Source: Bacteroidales bacterium GP1 (GTDB taxonomy: Bacteria > Bacteroidota > Bacteroidia > Bacteroidales > Muribaculaceae). Taken from it: 34,292 nucleotides of DNA. The position numbers were made by a program, and so were the translations under genes. The DNA is taken from positions 727-35,018 of the forward strand of contig DAAI01000012.1 in the NCBI GenBank assembly GCA_001701105.1, read 5' to 3'. The notes under the pieces were generated by a model. It worked only from the letters and a program-made list of their open reading frames with translations. It had not been told where the DNA came from and searched no databases. Shown one piece after another: positions 1-8,504 of the stretch. The stretch's first letter is position 1; each line of letters begins with the position of its first letter.

Positions 1-572
1 ATTTCGGGCCTTATTGAGAATTTTATAGGAGAATAAGATAAGAGGCTGGAGGCACCCAAAGCCAACTTTTTTAGCAGCGATTCTGATTTATATCCTCGTT
101 TCAGTAATGAATGAGCAATGATTAATTTAGCGGCCGCATATTGTATTCTACGCGCAAATTTTGAGGGCGGAGCTTCCACTATCTCAAAAATATCAATAAA
201 AATACCTTTATCCTCATCCGCCAAGCCGGCCCAGTCGCCCGCATCTTCCATGAAAGTCTTTTTGAGACGTAGCTTTGAATGACATCCGGGCCAATCGACG
301 CCACCCTCCTGAATAGACCAGCGTTCCGGATCGAGTTCCTTTCTGCTCACCTCAATCAACCGTTTATAATCATCGTGAAGCAGCATTATGTCAAAATCGT
401 CATCCCATGGGATAAATCCTTTATGTCTTACCGCGCCAAGGGCGTTCCCACCATTGAGATAATATTTGATATTATGCTTCTTACACAATTCATCCAACTC
501 TTTCATCATGTCCAAAAGAACGTTCTGAAGATGATGTAATGAATAATCTGATGCCGACAGCTTATCGTTCAT
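1..572 (-). CDS. LicD family phosphotransferase, cut by the left window edge
   Basis: LicD proteins transfer a phosphorylated amino-alcohol (phosphocholine in the founding cases) from a nucleotide carrier onto a surface glycan. Here 190 residues are visible, beginning MNDKLSASDYSLHHLQ. The family hallmark is near residues 40-62: an NGGNALGAVRHKGF stretch followed directly by IPWDDDFDI, whose acidic residues are the expected metal/catalytic site. The C-terminus lies outside the window. The start ATG (572-570) overlaps the stop of the upstream opine-dehydrogenase-like gene by four bases (ATGA), so the two are probably translationally coupled. The upstream gene encodes a LicC-like nucleotidyltransferase, which supports a role in adding a nucleotide-activated phospho-group. 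The true donor cannot be read from the sequence. Confidence 0.9.
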   Translation of the reverse strand, partial: MNDKLSASDYSLHHLQNVLLDMMKELDELCKKHNIKYYLNGGNALGAVRHKGFIPWDDDFDIMLLHDDYKRLIEVSRKELDPERWSIQEGGVDWPGCHSKLRLKKTFMEDAGDWAGLADEDKGIFIDIFEIVEAPPSKFARRIQYAAAKLIIAHSLLKRGYKSESLLKKLALGASSLLSYSPIKFSIRPE

Positions 573-1597
573 TTTTTTAATTTTGAAATACCCCATTCAT
601 AGACCATGTCGATTGTGGGCGTATCCACGTTATATTCATGGGCTAGATCATGAATCATTTTAAGCCCTTTCCCGAAATCCTCATTGAAATATCGGCTCGA
701 AAAATCAGGAATCCATTTACCATCCACCTCTTTCATTGGCGAATTTATAGTCTTGAATCCTTCTATCGAGCGTATTTTCGCAGTCATTTGAGCAGGAGTC
801 TCACTATCGTAATACTTCATTATGGGCACAAGGAAATTTTTATCTACCGGCAATCTATCGATCAGGCGAAACAATTCCTTATCCATTTTATCGAGAATAA
901 TGGATGCCTCATCATTCCATTCGGCATAAAACATAATCATCCTCCCAAATGAATCGGCAGGTTGATAACCTCCAAACATGGTGAAGAGTCGTGCAGTATG
1001 CAGTAATGGATTGCTATTGGTGATACTCGCTTCAAGGTAATTGTTTAAAAGGTCAGTGGGGCGAGAAAAAGAGATTTCCACCCATTTTCTTATAAGTTCT
1101 TTTTCGTCATTGTCGGCATTCTCAACTGCTATCTTATAGCTGTCTCGAAAACTTAATAGATTTGCTTCTTCTCCATATTTAAGTGTCCTTGAAATAAAAG
1201 GGACGCGCTGGAAACCCCATGTTGGAATATCGGGAGGTAATATTTCGAGGGCATCAAAGAAAAAGCCTCCTGAACAGAAGATTCCTCCTACCCAGGCATC
1301 CGGATGGATAAAAGGCATGATTTTTATCAGTTCCTCCCTATAGGCAGTTCCCGGAAGACATAGGATTATCACTCCAGCATCCTTTAATATTACTGAGGGA
1401 TCGGATGAAATGGCAGAAAACGATGATGTATAAGATTCCGAAGGGGTGTTTATCCGAATAGCGTAATTCCATTTATCAGGTCGGCGTGTCAATATCCTGA
1501 CATCATAGCCCATCTTCCCCGAAAGGTAACCTGCCACGGTATGCCCGAGGCTGCCTCCTCCGCATATAGTTACTTTAGTCCGGTCCATCGGCCTCAT
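569..1597 (-). CDS. Opine dehydrogenase family NAD(P)-dependent enzyme
   Basis: This 342-residue protein has an N-terminal Rossmann dinucleotide site (ICGGGSLGHTVAGYL, about residues 11-25) and a C-terminal helical domain of the octopine/nopaline dehydrogenase type. Visible family marks are SNPLLHT (His200, position of the catalytic His) and SSRYFNEDFGKGL (301-313, the conserved RYxxED segment supplying the catalytic Asp). Family members reductively join an amine and an alpha-keto acid into a secondary amine (opine). ATGA overlaps on both sides tie it to the LicC-like/aminotransferase fusion upstream and LicD downstream. I infer that it N-carboxyalkylates, or otherwise reduces, an amine destined for the polysaccharide. 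The substrate is unknown, and the C-terminal domain could have drifted to another reduction. Confidence 0.8.
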   Translation of the reverse strand: MRPMDRTKVTICGGGSLGHTVAGYLSGKMGYDVRILTRRPDKWNYAIRINTPSESYTSSFSAISSDPSVILKDAGVIILCLPGTAYREELIKIMPFIHPDAWVGGIFCSGGFFFDALEILPPDIPTWGFQRVPFISRTLKYGEEANLLSFRDSYKIAVENADNDEKELIRKWVEISFSRPTDLLNNYLEASITNSNPLLHTARLFTMFGGYQPADSFGRMIMFYAEWNDEASIILDKMDKELFRLIDRLPVDKNFLVPIMKYYDSETPAQMTAKIRSIEGFKTINSPMKEVDGKWIPDFSSRYFNEDFGKGLKMIHDLAHEYNVDTPTIDMVYEWGISKLKK

Positions 1598-3405
1598 AAT
1601 GATTTTAAGATTTTAATAAGGCGGTCGTTATCAGTGGCCGAACGGATTGCGAGTCTTATTAAATTTTTTCCTTGCATGTGTTTCTTCCTACCGCAATTAC
1701 TGATCAACACATCATGGTTGATAAGAATTTGGGTAAGCTCGGCCGAGGTGAAACGAGAAGTAATCTCACATAAGAAATAATTTGCCTGGGAAGGCATCAC
1801 ATGGAGATATGGGATCTCCAGTAGCAATTTATGGAATCTTTCTCTTTCGGAAATAAATTTTTCACATGCTATCCGATAATCCGCTTCATATTTCCCGTAA
1901 ATCTGGAGATAAAATTCAGCAAAGGAATTAATATTCCATATCGCAATATCCTTTTTCATCTTCTCAATCATATGCACATCGGAAGAAGCAAATACTCCAA
2001 GTCTAAGACCGGGAACTCCGTAGCTCTTGCTTATTGACTTCATTACGCATAGATTAGGATGATTTTGCAGGGTATCGTTATGGAGCAGAGAATTGTGTTG
2101 GTAATCATATGTAAAGTCAACAAAACTCTCGTCAACCAGCAAGGTAATTCCCTTTTCTTCACACCATTCGCATAGATCAAGCACATCCTTTATCGGGATA
2201 AAATTGCCCGAAGGATTGTCGGGGTTTATGAGGACAATAAGGTTTAGGCCTTTATCGCCAAAATATTGCTTTAGATCTTCGACATTATATCTAAAATCCT
2301 GCTTTATAGATATGAAGGGTATTATTTCGGCTCCGGGAAAACGGTTAGGGTATTCGTCAAAAGTAGGGAAAACTACGCCTATCCTGTCGGATGCATGAGC
2401 TTCGGCAAAGGCCTTGATCAATTCTGCAGCTCCATTCCCTACGGCCACATATTCTTGCCTTATTCCAAAAGCCTTGCCTGCAAGCATGGAATTTATCAAC
2501 TGCCCGGAGGGGTATTCACGCAACAAGGTTTCAAAATTAGCTTTGATTTCCTCCACCATCCGTTTTGGCGGAAAGAAAGGATTTACGAGATAACAGTAAT
2601 CGAGAAGTGAAGGGAAGCGCCAGTAGCCGCCGTATCGTTTATGATACTCATGATACTTTGTTTCATCCGAAGAGAATATGGCCGAGGCAATGTCAAGATC
2701 CTGAATATCATCTATCTCGTACCATTTACGGTCGCCGATAGGAAGAGCCTTTATCGCCGTCTCACGCACAAGGGTCAGGATGCGGAGCACCTGCTCGTAG
2801 TATTCATTATTCCCCATCGCTTTGGAGTATGCCTCAAGGAATGGCACATATTCGTTACATGAGAAACGGCGCGAGAATTTATAGATGTTGACCGTCTTGT
2901 AATAAACATCGACATCCTCATAGCGGAATGCCTTCTTGGGGATGAAATTCAGGATATTGCGGTCGGAATCGATTGTCACCATCGTGCCATCCATCCATGT
3001 CTCGTATTTGGCTACCAAAGCGAGGTTCGGGTCAGGATGATTAACGATCATTTGCAGCAGGGAATCTTCAAAAATCAAATCCGATTCAAGGAGCAGGGTA
3101 TCATCCTCGCAGAGCAGATCTTTAGCCAATGCGAGTGAATATATATTGTTGGTGCGGTCGTAGATGGGGTTTTCAACATACATTATGTCGATAAGGCCGT
3201 CATAACGGTTGCCGATATGCTCCATCAGCTTCTTACCCTGGAAGCCTACTACGATTATCAGGCGGTTAAGATGAAGTGGAATGAGCTGGGAGATTACACG
3301 GTCGATTAATTTCACACCGTTAACCTCCACCATGCACTTGGTGTTGTCTTTTGTCAGTTCGCCGAGGCGTTTGCCCATACCGGCCGCCAATATGATTGCC
3401 TGCAT
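1594..3405 (-). CDS. Fused LicC-like nucleotidyltransferase / PLP-dependent aminotransferase
   Basis: This is a 603-residue two-domain enzyme. Residues 1 to about 245 are a nucleotidyltransferase: LAAGMGKRL (6-14) binds the nucleotide, ENPIYDRTNNIYSL (78-91) resembles LicC-type CTP:phosphocholine cytidylyltransferases, and D109 in LLLESDL with the EIDDIQDLD stretch (230-238) are likely metal ligands. Residues about 255-603 are a fold-type I PLP domain similar to HisC/CobD: NPDNPSGN (394-401), D425 in LLVDESF, and K460 in SISKSYGVPGLRLG as the Schiff-base lysine. It probably makes or supplies a phospho-amine and activates it as a CDP- or CMP-conjugate. The architecture also recalls PntC, which activates 2-aminoethylphosphonate, but no pepM or phosphonopyruvate decarboxylase gene is visible. 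A 24-bp gap separates it from the GT4 gene upstream. Confidence 0.88.
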   Translation of the reverse strand: MQAIILAAGMGKRLGELTKDNTKCMVEVNGVKLIDRVISQLIPLHLNRLIIVVGFQGKKLMEHIGNRYDGLIDIMYVENPIYDRTNNIYSLALAKDLLCEDDTLLLESDLIFEDSLLQMIVNHPDPNLALVAKYETWMDGTMVTIDSDRNILNFIPKKAFRYEDVDVYYKTVNIYKFSRRFSCNEYVPFLEAYSKAMGNNEYYEQVLRILTLVRETAIKALPIGDRKWYEIDDIQDLDIASAIFSSDETKYHEYHKRYGGYWRFPSLLDYCYLVNPFFPPKRMVEEIKANFETLLREYPSGQLINSMLAGKAFGIRQEYVAVGNGAAELIKAFAEAHASDRIGVVFPTFDEYPNRFPGAEIIPFISIKQDFRYNVEDLKQYFGDKGLNLIVLINPDNPSGNFIPIKDVLDLCEWCEEKGITLLVDESFVDFTYDYQHNSLLHNDTLQNHPNLCVMKSISKSYGVPGLRLGVFASSDVHMIEKMKKDIAIWNINSFAEFYLQIYGKYEADYRIACEKFISERERFHKLLLEIPYLHVMPSQANYFLCEITSRFTSAELTQILINHDVLISNCGRKKHMQGKNLIRLAIRSATDNDRLIKILKSL

Positions 3406-3429
3406 AATAATATTATGAAGTAATGAGTA

Positions 3430-4500
3430 TCAGATGAGAGATTGGTAAACTCGCCTATGACCTTCGGCGCATTTTTGCCAAGAAAAATCCTTTACTCGTG
3501 TATCCCCTTTTATTATACACTCTGATCTCACAATATCAGAATTGATGAGATATTCGATTTTATCTTTGATGTCGTCAGGATCCATCGGATTGAAGTAAAT
3601 TCCGGCATTCCCTGCTATTTCCGGCAAGCAGCTTGAATTGGAAAGAATTACCGGACAATGATTAGACATGGCTTCAAGAATAGGCATTCCGAATCCTTCA
3701 TAAATAGAAGGAAATACAAAGGCCACCGCATTGGCGTATATTGCATTCATTTGGCTTTCAGTGGCCATTATATGAACAACTTTATTTTCAATTCCAAGTT
3801 GTTTGAGAAATTCTAATTCTTGAGATGTGAAACTTTTCCAAGTACAAACCAGTCGCAAATCGGAATAATTCTTCGACAGCATGGAAAATGCTTCTGCAAG
3901 GCGTTTAAAGTTCTTGTGCGTACCCCTTGAGCCTACGTAGAGGAGATAAGGAAAATCATATAATGATTTTACAGATGAGACAAGAGGGAGTTGTATTCCA
4001 TGATATACTACTTGAACTTTCTCATCAGGAATATTGAAAAGCTCAATGAGATCTTTCTTTGTGTTTTGGCTTACTGCGATAATCCTATCGGCCCGGTTAA
4101 GACTTTTACGTTGCCATGACACTATCTTTGGATCTGGATTTAAGGTCGAGAAATTAATGTCATGAAATGTTGTTACCATAGGTTTGTTCCCTATAGCTTT
4201 GAGACCAAATGGGTCGAAATGGGTTTGGTGGTACACATCATAATCCCTTTTTTTTAGGGCTCGCAGGGTGTGTGGTTTATTAAGTTCGTGCATAATACGA
4301 CCTTGTCCTGCGAAATAGTAATTTTTAAAAAAATTTCTATGAGCAAAGAGATTAAGAGACTCAACATACTCATTATTAGAAAAAATGCAGGTAGTTGTCC
4401 ATTCTTCAAGAGGCAGATGCTTTAATAGCATACAGAAATATTTGGAAGCACCTCCCAATCGTTGCCAGCTGAACAGTTGATGGTCAAAAATAATTTTCAT
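3430..4500 (-). CDS. GT4-family glycosyltransferase
   Basis: This 356-residue GT-B fold enzyme builds the polysaccharide repeat unit at the cytoplasmic face. The N-terminus MKIIFDHQLFSWQRLGGASK and HQTHFDPFG (about 92-100) are typical of the acceptor domain. The donor half carries LLYVGSRGTHKNFKRL (K binding donor phosphate) and the E-x7-E motif in YEGFGMPILEAM, followed by SCLPEIAGNAGIYFNP. These are classic Glycos_transf_1 marks. The gene sits in the minus-strand operon eight bases after the upstream GT2 gene. Donor and acceptor sugars cannot be inferred. Confidence 0.92.
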   Translation of the reverse strand: MKIIFDHQLFSWQRLGGASKYFCMLLKHLPLEEWTTTCIFSNNEYVESLNLFAHRNFFKNYYFAGQGRIMHELNKPHTLRALKKRDYDVYHQTHFDPFGLKAIGNKPMVTTFHDINFSTLNPDPKIVSWQRKSLNRADRIIAVSQNTKKDLIELFNIPDEKVQVVYHGIQLPLVSSVKSLYDFPYLLYVGSRGTHKNFKRLAEAFSMLSKNYSDLRLVCTWKSFTSQELEFLKQLGIENKVVHIMATESQMNAIYANAVAFVFPSIYEGFGMPILEAMSNHCPVILSNSSCLPEIAGNAGIYFNPMDPDDIKDKIEYLINSDIVRSECIIKGDTRVKDFSWQKCAEGHRRVYQSLI

Positions 4501-4508
4501 TGAATTGA

Positions 4509-5336
4509 TTATTTTTTACGCAGGAAAGTGGAGTAAATCCATCGTCTCACGGAATTGGGCAAAAGATATACCGTGCTTCGCAGTAAGTTGGATTGGATGG
4601 CCTTGAAGGGAGAGATTACGCCAAGCCTGTTTAGCGTCCATTGGAATTTGGCACTCTGGAGCGCATAGGCATATCCTCCGCGGCGTCTGTACATTTCATC
4701 CGATGCCCGGAAATACAGCAAAGATTCCTGAATATTGGCAAAACGCGCTCCGTCGAGGTACATCCTTGCCCAGAGATACCAGTCCTCGAACAAGGGCTTG
4801 TGGAGATACCCTCCGGCCCTGAGGACAGCCTTTTTGCGGAACATCACCGTAGGATGATTGAAGGGATTGCGCTTCTTGAGATATTTACATATTTCTTCAT
4901 GCGTAGCGGGGAGAGCCTTGACAGAGAATACATTATCGGTAGATTCATTGAATTCCTCCATCCATGCGCTGACTATATCCACATCCGGGTGCTCGGCCAT
5001 GAAATTAACCTGCTTTTCAAATCGTTGCGGCTTGGCTACGTCGTCGGCATCCATCCGGGCCACTAAATTATGCGAGCAATGTTTCAATCCTTCATTAAGG
5101 GCTTTCCCTAAATTCACATTCATGGGAAGGCGGATGATCTTAACGTTAGGCATCCGGGTCTTGAAATCCTCGGCCAGTGCATCCAGCTCCGGGGTTACCG
5201 GGCCATCCTCCACCAATACGGTTTCATCAGCGCGGAGGGTCTGCTCCTCCATGCTCTTGAGACTCTGACGGAAAAAATCCGGGTTCTCCTTATGGTAGAA
5301 CGATAAAAGGACTGAAAATTTGGGCCGTTCTTTCAT
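4509..5336 (-). CDS. GT2-family glycosyltransferase
   Basis: This is a 275-residue inverting GT-A enzyme. FSVLLSFYHKENPDFFRQSL opens the nucleotide-binding fold, ARMDADDVAKPQRF carries the DxD metal site, and LFEDWYLWARM is the acceptor/base region. Its C-terminus is basic (WIYSTFLRKK). I start it at the ATG at 5336, preceded by AAAGAG. The frame stays open to a TTG at 5435 with ATGs at 5411 and 5390, but the extra 33 residues do not look like this family. It lies between two other glycosyltransferase genes of the same operon. Sugar specificity is unknown. Confidence 0.87.
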   Translation of the reverse strand: MKERPKFSVLLSFYHKENPDFFRQSLKSMEEQTLRADETVLVEDGPVTPELDALAEDFKTRMPNVKIIRLPMNVNLGKALNEGLKHCSHNLVARMDADDVAKPQRFEKQVNFMAEHPDVDIVSAWMEEFNESTDNVFSVKALPATHEEICKYLKKRNPFNHPTVMFRKKAVLRAGGYLHKPLFEDWYLWARMYLDGARFANIQESLLYFRASDEMYRRRGGYAYALQSAKFQWTLNRLGVISPFKAIQSNLLRSTVYLLPNSVRRWIYSTFLRKK

Positions 5337-5479
5337 GAACTCTTTAAAGTTGATATGCTTTGTTGCGGACACGTCCGCAAGATGAAACATTGATTCATGT
5401 ATAAAACGCATTATTGTGGCGTTACATTGTGGCAACGCTCATCAAATCTTAATTTTTTTAATAATTATCTGCTATGGAG

Positions 5480-6205
5480 TCAATGTCGGAGAGCCCCCCG
5501 GGCAATAAGGTTGGCGATAATGTGAAAGCGGAATCTCAGGCTATACCACAAATCCCCTTTTGCACCGTTGCGATATGATACATTGTTTCCGTGGATGCGG
5601 TGTTTGATCAGCGGTTCGGGAATATAATAATATGAATTTGATGCGAGCGCGATGCACCCCAGCCAACCATCATGAGTAGGAATATTTCCCGGAATGGGGA
5701 GGGCCTTATCGCGTAATCGCCGGGTTATAGCCATGCAGCATCCTGAGAATTTCATTCTTGCCACGCCATGAAACAGGTCTTTATTCTCAGGTAGAGGATA
5801 ATGGAATTTCATCGGGGTGCCGTCGTTGAATATATCATACTGTGCATGGTGGACGCAATCGTATTTGGCCAGATAAGGAAGCATTATCTTTATCTTATTC
5901 TTGTTCCATATGTCGTCCTGATCACAAAGGAATATATAATCGCCGGATGCGTGTTTCAAGGCGTTTTCGAAATTCCGTGCGGCGTAATAAAACTTACTAT
6001 GGTCGGATTTTACAGGAGCCTGCTTATAATGATGAATCTTGATTCTGGGGTCGTTGTAAGCCTCTATTATGCTGACAGTATCGTCGGTGCTTCCGTCGTC
6101 GGATACAATGATCTCATCGTCTTTGCCAATCTGGCAGAGAACGGAGTCGAGTTGCTCTTTTATGTATTCGGCTCCGTTGTGAGTGGCCATACATATGGAG
6201 ATCAT
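5480..6205 (-). CDS. GT2-family glycosyltransferase, first gene of the minus-strand operon
   Basis: This 241-residue GT-A enzyme begins MISICMATHNGAEYIKEQLD. SDDGSTDDT (35-43) and LCDQDDIW (94-100, DxD) mark the donor and metal site, and THDGW lies in the acceptor half. It resembles rhamnosyl- or galactosyl-type transferases of O-antigen and capsule loci (similarity by eye only). It is the promoter-proximal gene, with a Bacteroidetes-type promoter about 40 bp upstream of its ATG. The next gene starts 143 bp downstream of its stop (or 44 bp if that gene uses the TTG). Confidence 0.9.
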   Translation of the reverse strand: MISICMATHNGAEYIKEQLDSVLCQIGKDDEIIVSDDGSTDDTVSIIEAYNDPRIKIHHYKQAPVKSDHSKFYYAARNFENALKHASGDYIFLCDQDDIWNKNKIKIMLPYLAKYDCVHHAQYDIFNDGTPMKFHYPLPENKDLFHGVARMKFSGCCMAITRRLRDKALPIPGNIPTHDGWLGCIALASNSYYYIPEPLIKHRIHGNNVSYRNGAKGDLWYSLRFRFHIIANLIARGALRH

Positions 6206-6245
6206 GATTGATACGTTGTAATGACATTACTTATCTTAAACAATG

Positions 6246-6277
6246 CAAAATTAACAATAAATACGAATTTGTGCAAA
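6246..6277 (-). promoter_or_regulatory. Bacteroidetes-type promoter of the polysaccharide operon
   Basis: Reading the minus strand, TTTG (6277-6274) is followed after 20 nt by TAATTTTG (6253-6246), an excellent match to the Bacteroidetes primary sigma consensus. Transcription should start near 6239, giving a leader of about 34 nt before the ATG at 6205. Confidence 0.75.
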
Positions 6278-6421
6278 TGGGAAATGGCATCTGAAGCATC
6301 ATTCGGAGGTGTAAATTGAATAATATAATGGATAATGATATGCGGTCTTAGATTAATAGAGGAAATAAAACCTAATAAACAGCGTTAGATTTAGAGAATA
6401 GGACATAAGATAGATTTGTAA

Positions 6422-7513
6422 ATGCTTTTTGTTTACTATATAGCATTCGCATTGATAATTTTGCTGACCATTCCTTTGGCTGGCAAAAGAATTGTATTCG
6501 CATATTCCACTGAACCTGAGAATTCTTATTCTCCTCTGAATGGACTGAAAAGCAGTTACAAGAAAATGGTATATATCAGTTTTATTTTGATATTTGGAAT
6601 TCTTGTGGCGCAATGCGTTGGTAGAGATGAACTGATGGCGGATTATCTGATGTATAAAAAAATATATGAATCCGGAGGTCAGATAAATACAAAGAAAGGA
6701 ATCGAATACACATTTTATCTTATCACAAAAATATCACCTGAATTTTGGGTTTTACTTATAATATATGCAATCTTATCTTGCGGGTTGCACCTTATTGGTA
6801 TATTGAAAAATTCTCCGAACATATGGTTGTCAATGATATTGTATGTAGGCTATACCTTCGTGCTTCATGACATGATACAGATAAGATGTGCAGTGGCAGC
6901 CGGAATCTTTTTGATTTCAATAAGATATATTCAAGAGAGGAGGTGGGTTATTTATTATTTACTGATAGCATTAGCGATATGTTTCCATTATTCTGCAATT
7001 GTGTTCCTTCCGCTGTATTTTCTGCCCAAAAAGAAAATGAACAGGGTATTTTGGATAACCATTCTTGCATTGGCGCTCCTATTTTCAGTATTTGAGATAA
7101 AATTAGGTAATATATTACGATATATACCCCTAAGAATAATAGACTTATACTTGAAATCCTATATGGGATCAAGGGAATATTCAGAGGCATCCACTGGTCC
7201 AATGAGAATAATAATGTGCATATTGGTAATGTATATGATAATGAATATAAAGAAATATCAAAAGGTATACCCATATGCCACCATCAGTGTTGGTATTTAC
7301 ACCTGTTCACTTCTGGTATATTTATTATTCGGAGACATCCCGGTGCTTCAGGGCCGACTCGGAGAATTACTTGGAGTAAGTGGAATCTTTATGTGGGCGA
7401 TGTTTCCGATGGTAAATAAGAGACATTACTATTTGTTAATGTTAATTCCCTTAATCATAGCGTTATACACGAGTGGCACTGCGTATACCTTACTAAGTCT
7501 ACAAAATCAATAG
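6422..7513 (+). CDS. EpsG/Wzy-like polysaccharide polymerase
   Basis: This 363-residue integral membrane protein has about ten hydrophobic segments by eye. The EpsG-type signature is present: DYLMYKKIYE (74-83), QIRCAVAAGIFLISIRYI (153-170, with R155), and AICFHYSAIVFLPLYFL (185-201, with H189). Such proteins polymerise lipid-linked repeat units on the periplasmic side of the inner membrane. The repeat units would be delivered by the Wzx flippase encoded at 8505-10028. The gene is AT-rich and rich in ATA, AGA and TTA codons compared with the housekeeping genes, which suggests acquired DNA. A GT2 gene follows after 4 bp. The start at 6422 is uncertain because a TAGATTTG element overlaps the upstream edge. 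Confidence 0.85.
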   Translation: MLFVYYIAFALIILLTIPLAGKRIVFAYSTEPENSYSPLNGLKSSYKKMVYISFILIFGILVAQCVGRDELMADYLMYKKIYESGGQINTKKGIEYTFYLITKISPEFWVLLIIYAILSCGLHLIGILKNSPNIWLSMILYVGYTFVLHDMIQIRCAVAAGIFLISIRYIQERRWVIYYLLIALAICFHYSAIVFLPLYFLPKKKMNRVFWITILALALLFSVFEIKLGNILRYIPLRIIDLYLKSYMGSREYSEASTGPMRIIMCILVMYMIMNIKKYQKVYPYATISVGIYTCSLLVYLLFGDIPVLQGRLGELLGVSGIFMWAMFPMVNKRHYYLLMLIPLIIALYTSGTAYTLLSLQNQ

Positions 7514-7517
7514 TTTA

Positions 7518-8462
7518 ATGGCAGCATCAGAGAGCTTTCATAAACCAGAGGTATCTATAATAATTGTAAATTATAATACGGCTTCTTTGATTAGGGATTG
7601 CATAGCCTCGATAATTGATAAAGTCAGAAGCATAACCTATGAAATAATCGTAGTGGACAACGACTCTAAGGATGATGTGGTCGGCGTGGTCAATGATTTT
7701 GATAATCCAAGATTCAGGTGTATATGTCTGGATAAGAACATCGGTTTCGGGCGTGCAAACAATGAGGGATTCAAGGTATCAAAGGGAGAGTATATATTTT
7801 GTCTGAATCCGGATACTATATTAGTAAATGATGCTATAGGAATACTTGTAAATTTCTTAAGGACTCATCCTTCGGCCGGGATTTGCGGTGCTAATCTAAT
7901 AGGATGGAATGACGAGCCTGTGCTATCGTTCCGGCGTAGATTGCCCGGGATAATATGGGAAATAAATGAATTGTTGAATCATATTCCTGATAAGATAATT
8001 CATGGACGTAACCGTAGATATAATTATACTGATCACCCAATCAAGGTTGGTTATATTATGGGAGCCGACATGATGATGCGAAGGGAAGTATATGAAAAGA
8101 CCGGGGGGTTTTCACCGGAATTTTTTATGTACTTTGAAGAAACCGATTTATGTTACAAGGCACGGAACCTGGGTTGGGAAATATATTCAGTTCCGGAAGC
8201 CATAATCCGACATCTTGAGGGGGGAAGTTATGATACTTCTGAGAATATCGTAAATTACCAGAGAATAGAAAGGTCAGAAAAAAGTCGAATCATTTACTAT
8301 TTAAAGAACTGTAGAGGCTATAAGCGCTTAATAAGTAATTGGATTTATAAGATGTTCTTATTAAGCCGTGCCTCGCTGATTAAGGAGGGAGTCAAGAAAG
8401 AGAGTTATAAGTTTCGGTATTTCTTATTAGGTCAAGATTGTCGCAATGAAATAAAAGGATAG
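7518..8462 (+). CDS. WbbL-like GT2-family glycosyltransferase
   Basis: This 314-residue protein starts with VSIIIVNYNTASLIRDCI. VVDNDSKDD (45-53) and CLNPDT (95-100, in the DxD position) mark the donor site. NIGFGRANNEGF (74-85) and a GADMMMRREVYEKTGGF segment followed by FMYFEETDLCYKARNLGW are the strong WbbL/rhamnosyltransferase signature. It probably adds a deoxyhexose or similar sugar to the lipid-linked repeat. It is co-transcribed with the polymerase (4-bp gap) and shares its low G+C. It converges on the flippase gene across a 42-bp gap in which I see no clear terminator. Confidence 0.92.
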   Translation: MAASESFHKPEVSIIIVNYNTASLIRDCIASIIDKVRSITYEIIVVDNDSKDDVVGVVNDFDNPRFRCICLDKNIGFGRANNEGFKVSKGEYIFCLNPDTILVNDAIGILVNFLRTHPSAGICGANLIGWNDEPVLSFRRRLPGIIWEINELLNHIPDKIIHGRNRRYNYTDHPIKVGYIMGADMMMRREVYEKTGGFSPEFFMYFEETDLCYKARNLGWEIYSVPEAIIRHLEGGSYDTSENIVNYQRIERSEKSRIIYYLKNCRGYKRLISNWIYKMFLLSRASLIKEGVKKESYKFRYFLLGQDCRNEIKG

Positions 8463-8504
8463 TCTGGACAAGATGTGATGATAACGCGAAATTTGACTAT
8501 AGTT

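Noticed and set aside
6411..6418. TAGATTTG as a promoter for the polymerase gene
   Set aside because: It matches TAnnTTTG, but there is no -33 partner and transcription would start inside the coding region chosen here; the real promoter of this pair was not found.
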